A DNA stretch of 7,532 bases, taken from contig CACXCV010000137.1 in the NCBI GenBank assembly GCA_902766215.1, positions 1-7,532 on the forward strand. Reading direction: 5' to 3'. The notes under the pieces were generated by a model. It did no database searches. It was not told the DNA's origin and saw only the letters and a program-made list of their open reading frames with translations. The position numbers were made by a program, and so were the translations under genes. This document shows, one piece after another, positions 1 through 5,453 of the stretch (position 1 is the first letter of the stretch; the number at the start of each line of letters is the position of its first letter). This DNA is from Oscillospiraceae bacterium (GTDB taxonomy: Bacteria > Bacillota > Clostridia > Oscillospirales > Oscillospiraceae).

Positions 1-985
1 GCGCGTCCACCATCTCCTGTGTCAGCGTGTCGGGGGTGAAAATCGCTTCTTCCACATAAATGTGCTTGGGAATCTCCTCGCCGGCGCGATAGCGGCGGAT
101 CAGCTCGTCCACCCGCGGCCCGTGCAGCGGATAGCACTCCACGCAGAGGCTGATCTTCCCCTCCAGACAGTTCTGCTGCGCCTCGCGCACCGCATCGAAG
201 GAGATAATCATCACGTCCCCGTCCTCGCCATAGCGGATTCCCGCCTCGTCCAGGGCGCGCATGGCGCCAAAGGTCATGTTGTCGTTTTCGCTGTAGAGCA
301 CGTCGAAGGTCTGGCCGGCAGCCAGATAATCGCGCACCGCTTCATAGCCCTTGGCCTCGGTAAAGTCGCCGTACAGCTGTGCGGCAATCTGCCAGGATTG
401 GTTTTGCGCCACCGCGTCCTCCAGCGCCTTGGTGCGCATCAGCTGCGCCGTGGCGCCATAGGTGCCCTGCAGGTGCAGGATGCGCACCGGTTCGCTGCCG
501 CGGCCCCGGGTCTCCAGCTCGCCGCTCAGTCATTCCATCGCCCGCTGCCCCTCCCGGAGAAAGTCGGAGCCGACGCTGGCCAGATAGAGGCTCTCGTCCT
601 CCACCGCCACAGCCCGGTCGACGATAATCACCGGGATCTGCGCCTCCCGCGCTTCCATCAGCACGTTTTCCCACCCGGTCTCCTCTGTGGGCGCAATGAG
701 GATGATATCCACGCCCTGCAGGATAAAATTGCGCACCGCGGCCAGCTGGTTGTCCTGCTTCTGCCTGGCGTTGTCAAACTCCAGCGCATAGCCGTTGGCC
801 TCGCACAGCGCCTCCACCATCGAGCGGGTGTTGGCCACGCGCCAGTCCGATTCGGAACCAAGCTGGGAAAAGCCCACCACCAGCAGGTTTTTCTCCGGCG
901 CGGCGTAGTCGCCCGCGCTGCCGCAGCCGGCCAGCAGGCACAGCAGCACCGCGCAGCCCAGCAGCTTATACCACCATTGTTTCAT
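1..985 (-). pseudogene. YtfQ-like sugar ABC transporter substrate-binding lipoprotein, interrupted by in-frame TGA, 3' end outside window
   Basis: Would bind a sugar outside the membrane for an ABC importer or for the neighbouring sensor kinase. The start at 985 follows GGAGG with 7-nt spacing. Residues 1-21 are a lipoprotein signal ending in a lipobox (LLAGC, Cys21). The type I periplasmic-binding fold shows hallmarks of the YtfQ (galactofuranose-binding) family: GFSQLGSESDWR at 38-49, ETGW at 102-105, DRAV at 123-126, GSDF at 139-142. Codon 152 (532-530) is TGA, but the same frame continues for over 170 homologous codons, including SENDNM at 232-237, SFDAV at 262-266 and VECYPLHGP at 282-290. 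Homologs have Trp after the EG.RA.E motif, so TGG to TGA is the simplest explanation. About 328 codons are visible, so only a short C-terminus is missing. It overlaps the kinase stop by 20 nt. Family assignment is from remembered YtfQ motifs; the exact ligand is unknown. Confidence 0.85.
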
Positions 986-2411
986 AGGACGCCTCCGTCT
1001 TTTCAGGAATACAGATGGTCACCGTTGTGCCGCAGCCGGGCCGGCTGTCCACGGTAAACGAACACGCCGCGCCATAGACCAGCCGCAGCCGTTTGCTGGC
1101 CGCCACCATGCCAAAGCTGGTGCTGTCCTCAGCCGCAATCTTGTCGCGCAGCGCCTGCAGCGTCTCCGGCTGCATGCCCGCGCCCGTGTCGGTGACCCGC
1201 AGCGTAATCACGCCGCCGGACAGCCGCCCCGTCACCTCCAGCCGCCCCTTGCTGCGGCAGGGCTTCAGGCCGTGGTAAATCGCGTTTTCCACCAGCGGCT
1301 GCAGGGTCATCTTGGGGATGCGGCAGTCGCGGATCGCCGGGTCAATGTCGATGGAATAGCCCAGGATGTCCCGGTAGCGGACCTGCTGTATCTCCAGATA
1401 GCTGCGCACGTGCAGCTCCTCCTCGGCCAGGGTAATGATCTCCTTGCCGTTGCTGAGAAACGAGCGGAAATAGGCCGACAGGCTGGTCACCATCTGCTCG
1501 GCCTGCTCGTTTTTCCCGGTTTCGATCAGCCAGACAATGGCGTCTAGCGTGTTGTAGAGAAAATGCGGGTTGATCTGCGCCTGCAGCAGCGCCAGCTCGA
1601 TCCCCCGCAGGCGCGCCTGCTCCTGCCGGTTCAGCTCAATCTGGCTGCTGAGCCGGCCGGTCATGTCCTCAATGCCCTGGCTGAGCAGCCGCAGGCGGCT
1701 GTCGTCGGCCCGCACCGGCTCGCGCGGCGTCAGGTCGCCGCGGCCAATCTCTTCCACGCGGGTACTCAGAGCGTCGATGGGCCCGGTAATACTCCTGCCC
1801 AGCCGCAGCACCCTGTGCACCGAGAGAGGGATGATCACCACCAGCACCAGCACGGCCGCCGCAATCTCCAGCAGCAGGCGCAGGTCCAGCTGGCGCTGCA
1901 GCCGCGCCATTTCGCCCGCTTCATAATAAAGATAGGTGTAAATATGATCCTCGATCAGCTCGGTGATAACATAGACGTTGGCCTCCAGCTGCTCCATTCG
2001 CTGGTCATACCGCTGCGTCCGCTCAATCTGTCGGATGCTGGTCTCCAGATTGCCGCACAAGCGCAGCACGTTGGCAATGGCCTTGCAGCTGTCGGCATTC
2101 TCGGTGCGTGCCTGCAGCCGTTCTGCCAGCCGCTGCGCCGTGCGGATTTCCTCCCACGGGAGCGTGTCGCCGCTGCCGCTGACGTACTGATACATCATCA
2201 GATCGATGTCGTCCTTAAAGCTCTGGTTGAAGCCGGAGGCGTCGATGATGTTGCCGTTGACAACCGCATACTGATAATTATGAACGACGAGCATCAGCAC
2301 AAAAAACACAAGGATCGCCAGCACCGGGATGAACATCTGCAAAATCAGGCGGGACATCCGCCACTGAATCGAGCGGCCGCTGTCATCCGGCCGGTTTTTC
2401 GTCGTCTTCAC
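966..2411 (-). CDS. YesM-like sensor histidine kinase (LytS/YesM His-kinase family)
   Basis: Membrane sensor kinase of a two-component system, 481 residues, intact. A short basic N-terminus leads into TM1 (about 21-43), an extracytoplasmic region of about 135 residues, TM2 (about 179-199), a HAMP linker (about 200-253), then a His_kinase domain with the phospho-acceptor His283 in QINPHFLYNTLDA. The HATPase domain has the N box LVENAIYHG (Asn376 in the Asn position), the G1 motif DTGAGM at 408-413 and a C-terminal GCGTTVTICIP strand at 459-469. The G2 region (TSFGMVAASKRL, from 431) is less canonical than the usual GIGL.N. The start is GTG at 2411, chosen because GGAGGG lies 5 nt upstream and GTGA overlaps the regulator stop by 4 nt. 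The 20-nt overlap with the downstream binding-protein gene suggests that the lipoprotein could present sugar to this sensor (inference). Its partner regulator is broken, so the kinase may be orphaned. Confidence 0.93.
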   Translation of the reverse strand: MKTTKNRPDDSGRSIQWRMSRLILQMFIPVLAILVFFVLMLVVHNYQYAVVNGNIIDASGFNQSFKDDIDLMMYQYVSGSGDTLPWEEIRTAQRLAERLQARTENADSCKAIANVLRLCGNLETSIRQIERTQRYDQRMEQLEANVYVITELIEDHIYTYLYYEAGEMARLQRQLDLRLLLEIAAAVLVLVVIIPLSVHRVLRLGRSITGPIDALSTRVEEIGRGDLTPREPVRADDSRLRLLSQGIEDMTGRLSSQIELNRQEQARLRGIELALLQAQINPHFLYNTLDAIVWLIETGKNEQAEQMVTSLSAYFRSFLSNGKEIITLAEEELHVRSYLEIQQVRYRDILGYSIDIDPAIRDCRIPKMTLQPLVENAIYHGLKPCRSKGRLEVTGRLSGGVITLRVTDTGAGMQPETLQALRDKIAAEDSTSFGMVAASKRLRLVYGAACSFTVDSRPGCGTTVTICIPEKTEASYETMVV

Positions 2412-4014
2412 TCTGTCCCTCCGCTGCGATAGCCACTGGGCGTGCAGCCCTGTGTTTTCTTAAACGCAAAGGAGAAATAGCGCGGGTCCCGATAGCCCAC
2501 CTCGGCGGCAATCTCGCCGGAGCGCTTGCTGGTCTGACGCAGCAGCTGCCGGGCGTGGGCCATGCGCTTTTTGGTCAGGTATTCCACAAAGGACAGGCCT
2601 GTTTTCTGGCTGAAGAGCGCGCTGAGATAGTTGGCGCTGATGTTGATGCTCTCGGCCACGCTGTTGAGCGAGATGTTCGGGTCGGTATAGTTGCGGTCAA
2701 TATAGCGCAGGGCCTCGCTGGTGATGTCGCTGCTGCGCTTCTGCGACTCGGCCTCGCGCAGCTCGACAGCGGCCCGGAGCACTGCCGCCAGATAGGTTTT
2801 CAGCCCGTCCGGCTGCATGTTTACATCCACCTGCGGCAGCCGGCGCTGCAGCTCCTCGGCGCTCACACCCAGCTCGCGCAGGGCAAACTCGGCGTTGACG
2901 CGCGCGCTGACCATCAGATAGTGGCGGAACATCAGCGAATGCTCGGCCCCGCCCAGGCTGCCGGTATATTCCTCGGCAAAGGCGGCAGCCTCCTCCGGCG
3001 TGCCGGTCTGGACAAAGTTGCACAGCGCCATGGGGTCCACCATGCCGGCCTGCACCGCATCCATCCCCTCGGCCGCGGCAGCCTCCTGCTCCACCCGGAT
3101 CATGTCGGCGGTAAAGATATGCTGGGTCGGGTAGATGTGCCGGTAGGCCAGCACATGGTTTGCCTCGGCATAGCACTGGGCCAGGCTGCTCAGGCGCGAC
3201 ACCGGCGCGCCCACCGCCGCATACCAGTTCAGCGGCGTCTGCGCTCCCTCGCAGCGCTGGCGGATCATGTCAGCCCGCGCTCGGTCAGCCGGGCCAGCTG
3301 CGCCGCGTCGCCCTTGACCAGCACCGCATAGGACAGCAGGCCGCAGCGGAAGAGAACATAGTCCGGATAGCGGAAAAAGTAGTCCAGCAGCTGCTCGACC
3401 ACGTTGGCCGCCGCGGCGGTATAGGCTGACCTCTGCGCGTCCTACACGGCAAACACGACAAAATTGTATCCGTCCGCCGTCAGGTCCAGGTTCAGCTTTT
3501 CCGCCTGCTCATAAATCTCCTGCACCGACAGTGATCCATCCACCAGCTTTTCAAAAAACGTGCGGCGGGAAAAGCGCTCGAATTCCTTCAGTTCCTGCTC
3601 ATATTTGCGCAGGTAGTCCTTCTGAGCGCGCCCGTCCTCAATCTTCTGCCGGGTGGATTCCAGCGCCTTGATCATGTCCGCCCGGGTCAGCGGCTTAAGC
3701 AGGTATTGGTCCACCTTCAGCTCGATGGCCTGCCGCGCATATTCAAAGTCGCTGTAGCCGCTGGTGATGATAATCTTGGTGTCGGGCAGCTCACGGCTGA
3801 CAATCCGGCTCAGCGCCAGCCCGTCCATAAACGGCATCCGGATGTCGGTAATCAGGATGTCCGGCTTCAGCCTGCGGATCAGCGGCAGGGCCATCTCTCC
3901 GTCGGGCGCATCGCCCACAAAAGCAAAGCCATATTGCTCCCACGGGATCATGTCCCGCAGTCCCTCCCGAACAATGCTCTCATCCTCGGCAATAAAAACT
4001 TTGATCGGCTCCTT
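2408..4014 (-). pseudogene. YesN-like AraC-type response regulator, broken (no start codon, TAG, frameshift)
   Basis: Transcriptional regulator partnered with the YesM-like kinase, about 535 codons if repaired, a normal length for YesN regulators. Numbering from codon 4014, the receiver domain has acidic residues E10/D11, phospho-acceptor D57 in ITDIRMP, T84/S85 and K107 in LLKP. Next come a charged helical linker (about 120-165), the YesN middle domain, and a C-terminal AraC HTH pair (ISLNSVAESINISANYLS... then GEIAAEVGYRDPRYFS...GCTPSGYR) ending at 2408. Three lesions: the codon 6 nt after a GGAGGA ribosome site is AAG, not ATG; codon 191 (3444-3442) is TAG, probably from CAG; and the frame must shift by one base near 3268, inside the middle domain. 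The reading frame between TAG and the shift still encodes a plausible YesN middle domain. Genuine decay or assembly error are both possible. The intact pieces 3951-3442 and 3268-2408 could still be made as fragments. Confidence 0.87.
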
Positions 4015-4020
4015 GGCGTC

Positions 4021-4026
4021 TCCTCC
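4021..4026 (-). promoter_or_regulatory. Ribosome binding site GGAGGA with no start codon after it
   Basis: On the minus strand GGAGGA is followed by GACGCC and then AAG GAG CCG ATC AAA GTT, which opens the receiver domain (EPIKVFIAEDE). The 6-nt spacing would be ideal for ATG at 4014-4012, but the codon reads AAG. No ATG, GTG or TTG occurs in frame between the upstream stop (TGA, about 60 nt further up) and Met22 at 3951. An ATC start at 4005 is conceivable but 15 nt from the site. This places the original start and documents its loss. Confidence 0.6.
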
Positions 4027-4067
4027 GTCTGCGTGTGATTTCCGCTGCTCAGCCAGTTGGCAGAGAT

Positions 4068-4073
4068 ATCATA
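4068..4073 (-). promoter_or_regulatory. Extended -10 promoter of the regulator-kinase-lipoprotein operon
   Basis: Minus-strand TATGAT (5 of 6 to TATAAT) is preceded by TGG, giving the extended form TGnTATGAT. No good TTGACA lies 17 nt upstream (the hexamer there is CGGAAA), which fits an extended -10 or activator-dependent promoter. The predicted transcript start is near 4061, about 47 nt before the expected regulator start. Confidence 0.5.
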
Positions 4074-4086
4074 CCACAACTTTTCC

Positions 4087-4100
4087 CCGGTTTCCGGTTT
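4087..4100. repeat. Tandem 7-bp direct repeat CCGGTTT x2 at the -35 region of the minus-strand promoter
   Basis: Two perfect abutting copies of CCGGTTT (AAACCGG on the minus strand) occupy roughly -26 to -39 relative to the predicted minus-strand transcript start, where a -35 box would be but is weak. Direct repeats next to a poor -35 box are the usual position for AraC-type activators. A 7-bp period is not one helical turn, so this may instead be chance. Confidence 0.4.
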
Positions 4101-4119
4101 GAAGCGTTCATTACAGATT

Positions 4120-4144
4120 TGCCACGCCGCAACGAATCGTGGCA
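4120..4144. repeat. 25-bp dyad, TGCCACG-N11-CGTGGCA, in the divergent control region
   Basis: Perfect 7-bp arms at 4120-4126 and 4138-4144 flank an 11-nt centre. The dyad lies between the minus-strand operon promoter and the candidate sigG promoter, ending 10 bp before the latter's -35 box. It could be an operator for a dimeric repressor or a short hairpin. No gene here identifies a binder. Confidence 0.45.
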
Positions 4145-4153
4145 GCTTTTGCC

Positions 4154-4182
4154 GTATGAAACTTCCTGCGCCGGAAATACTG
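4154..4182 (+). promoter_or_regulatory. Candidate SigF/SigG-type promoter of sigG
   Basis: GTATG at 4154-4158 fits the forespore -35 consensus (gHATR). GGAAATACTG at 4173-4182 fits the SigF -10 pattern GGNRANAHTR at every position, and its AATACTG part fits the SigG CATNHTA pattern at 5 of 7. The spacer is 14 nt (SigF view) or 17 nt (SigG view), one or so shorter than usual. The predicted start near 4189 gives a leader of about 24 nt. In Bacillus sigG is made under SigF and SigG control, which supports the reading. Consensus patterns are from memory. Confidence 0.42.
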
Positions 4183-4212
4183 TACAGGCAGTCCATTCAG
4201 GGAGGAAGGCAA

Positions 4213-4992
4213 ATGCAGGGGAAAGTTGAAATCTGCGGCGTGAACACGTCCAAGCTGCGGGTGCTGAAAAACGACGAGATGGTCGAGCTGATCCGCCGCA
4301 CCAAGCAGGGCGACGAGCAGGCACGTGAGCAGCTGATCGAGGGCAATCTGCGTCTGGTGCTGTCGGTTATTCAAAAGTTTATGGGCCGGGGCGAAAACCC
4401 GGACGATCTGTTTCAGGTGGGCTGCATCGGCCTGCTGAAGGCCATCGCCAACTTTGACGTGACGAAAAACGTGCGGTTTTCCACCTATGGCGTGCCGATG
4501 ATCGCCGGAGAGATCCGGCGCTATCTGCGCGACAACTCCACCATCCGCGTGTCACGTTCAGTGCGCGACACCGCCTATCGCGTGCTGCAATGCAAGGAGC
4601 AGATGATGCGCAGCCAGCAGCGTGAGCCCTCGCTGGCAGAAATTGCCCGGCAGCTGAACCTGCCGGAGGACGAGGTCACCTATGCCATGGACGCCATCGC
4701 CTCGCCGGTGTCGCTGTTCGAGCCGGTGTATTCCGACGGCGGCGACCCGCTGACCGTGATGGACCAGGTGCGCGACAACCGCAACACCGACGAGCAGTGG
4801 ATGGAGCACATCGCCCTGCGCGAGGCCATCAGCCGCCTGACCGACCGGGAAAAGCGCATTCTCTCGCTGCGCTTTTACGACGGCAAAACCCAGATGGAGG
4901 TGGCCAACCAGGTGGGCATCTCCCAGGCGCAGGTCTCGCGCCTGGAAAAAAACGCAATCGGCCAGATCCGCAAGGCCATCAGCGTCAGCTGA
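4213..4992 (+). CDS. sigG: RNA polymerase sporulation sigma factor SigG
   Basis: Directs late forespore transcription after engulfment; sigma-70 family, 259 residues, matching the usual SigG length. The N-terminal signature KVEICGVNTSKL (4-15) is SigG-specific. Region 2 contains GNLRLVLSVIQKF (44-56), DDLFQVGCIGLLKAIANFD (64-82) and FSTYGVPMIAGEIRRYLRD (89-107). Region 3 spans about 118-195 with SPVSLFEPVYSDGGDP (164-179). Region 4 has TDREKRILSLRF and the promoter-binding helix-turn-helix TQMEVANQVGISQAQVSRLE (226-245). ATG 4213 is chosen because it follows GGAGG and begins at the family N-terminus; the frame is open upstream to 4057 but reads non-homologous sequence. It is followed 54 nt later by ylmC/ymxH with no terminator between, so the two are probably co-transcribed. 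A Glu (43) occupies the position of Bacillus SigG Asn45. Confidence 0.96.
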   Translation: MQGKVEICGVNTSKLRVLKNDEMVELIRRTKQGDEQAREQLIEGNLRLVLSVIQKFMGRGENPDDLFQVGCIGLLKAIANFDVTKNVRFSTYGVPMIAGEIRRYLRDNSTIRVSRSVRDTAYRVLQCKEQMMRSQQREPSLAEIARQLNLPEDEVTYAMDAIASPVSLFEPVYSDGGDPLTVMDQVRDNRNTDEQWMEHIALREAISRLTDREKRILSLRFYDGKTQMEVANQVGISQAQVSRLEKNAIGQIRKAISVS

Positions 4993-5046
4993 CGGCGCAT
5001 TGGGACAGGCGGGGCGCGCATAGGCTGTAGCCGAGGGGGTGAGGCC

Positions 5047-5331
5047 ATGCAGTGCCGGATTACCGACCTGAAATGCAAAGAAGTGATTGACCTGACCACG
5101 GGCAACCGCATCGGCTTTGTGGACGATGTGGAGATTCTGCTGCCGGGAGGGCAGGTGGCCGCGCTGGTGGTGCCCGGCGAGGGCAAGTGTTTTGGCCTGC
5201 TGGGGCGCGAGGAGGACGTGATCATCCCCTGGAACTGCGTCCGCCGCTTCGGCGACGACGTCATTCTGGTCGAGGCGCCGCCCCAGCCGTCCCGCCCGCC
5301 CACGCCGCGCCCGCGCAAAAGCTGGCTGTGA
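5047..5331 (+). CDS. YlmC/YmxH-family sporulation protein (PRC-barrel)
   Basis: Small soluble protein of 94 residues with a single PRC-barrel fold. The family is conserved among endospore formers and linked to sporulation, but its biochemical role is not settled. The core reads MQCRITDLKCKEVIDLTTG (1-19), then RIGFVDDVEI (21-30), a glycine-rich turn with LVVPGEGKCFGLLGREED (40-57) and VIIPWNCVRRFGDDVILVE (58-76). The VIPW..V..IG.D.ILV pattern is typical of YlmC/YmxH. The last 18 residues are rich in proline and arginine, form a likely disordered basic tail, and make this copy slightly longer than common homologs. ATG 5047 follows an AGGGGGTGA ribosome site. It sits directly after sigG, a common arrangement in Clostridia, and is followed 4 nt after the stop by a terminator hairpin. 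The C-terminal tail is the only uncertain part. Confidence 0.88.
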   Translation: MQCRITDLKCKEVIDLTTGNRIGFVDDVEILLPGGQVAALVVPGEGKCFGLLGREEDVIIPWNCVRRFGDDVILVEAPPQPSRPPTPRPRKSWL

Positions 5332-5335
5332 GGTT

Positions 5336-5366
5336 CCGCCCGGCCCCGGCACTGCGGGCCGGGCGG
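5336..5366 (+). promoter_or_regulatory. Upstream hairpin competing with the terminator stem
   Basis: CCGCCCGGCCC (5336-5346) is perfectly complementary to GGGCCGGGCGG (5356-5366), an 11-bp stem with a 9-nt loop. Its right arm contains the left arm of the terminator stem, so the two hairpins cannot form together. This resembles an antiterminator/terminator pair, but in such GC-rich sequence it may be fortuitous. Confidence 0.45.
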
Positions 5367-5393
5367 CGCTGCGTCCGGCCCGTGTTTTTCTTT
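5355..5393 (+). terminator. Intrinsic terminator of the sigG-ylmC unit
   Basis: The stem CGGGCCGGG (5355-5363) pairs with TCCGGCCCG (5374-5382), including one G-U pair, around a 10-nt loop. It is followed by TG and the U-tract TTTTTCTTT (5385-5393). It lies 24 nt after the ylmC stop. Confidence 0.75.
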
Positions 5394-5420
5394 ACAGGCC
5401 CGGCCCGTTCGTGCTATACT
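5391..5420 (+). promoter_or_regulatory. SigA-type promoter of the DUF853 ATPase gene
   Basis: TTTACA (5391-5396, 5 of 6 to TTGACA) is followed after 18 nt by TATACT (5415-5420, 5 of 6 to TATAAT), with an extended -10 TG at 5412-5413. The predicted start near 5427 leaves a leader of about 27 nt containing the GGGAGG ribosome site. The -35 box overlaps the end of the preceding terminator U-tract. Confidence 0.7.
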
Positions 5421-5453
5421 GACAGCAGATCGAAAAAATGGGAGGCCTTGCCC

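Noticed and set aside
530..532. TGA decoded as tryptophan or selenocysteine
   Set aside because: TGA ends sigG and ylmC normally, TGG is used for Trp throughout, and I recognised no selenocysteine insertion hairpin just after the codon.
3265..3268. Programmed or natural split of the regulator into two coupled genes
   Set aside because: The break is inside a conserved domain, the ATG lacks a ribosome site, and the upstream piece is already stopped by TAG, so decay or error is simpler. Kept only as a finding to test.
62..3331. Long plus-strand open frames opposite the lipoprotein, kinase and regulator
   Set aside because: All are mirrors of conserved minus-strand genes, with compositionally biased translations and no ribosome site or domain.
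4057..4212. Upstream extension of sigG to 4057
   Set aside because: The extra 52 codons do not resemble SigG, overlap the divergent promoters, and the family N-terminus begins at 4213 after GGAGG.
4993..5046. Separate sporulation promoter (CATA..CT box at about 5020) for ylmC
   Set aside because: No fitting -35 element at the right distance, and the 54-nt gap is consistent with co-transcription from sigG.
5187..5453. Upstream extension of the ATPase gene to 5187
   Set aside because: The extension runs through ylmC in another frame and through the terminator and promoter. The family start is at 5454 with its own ribosome site.
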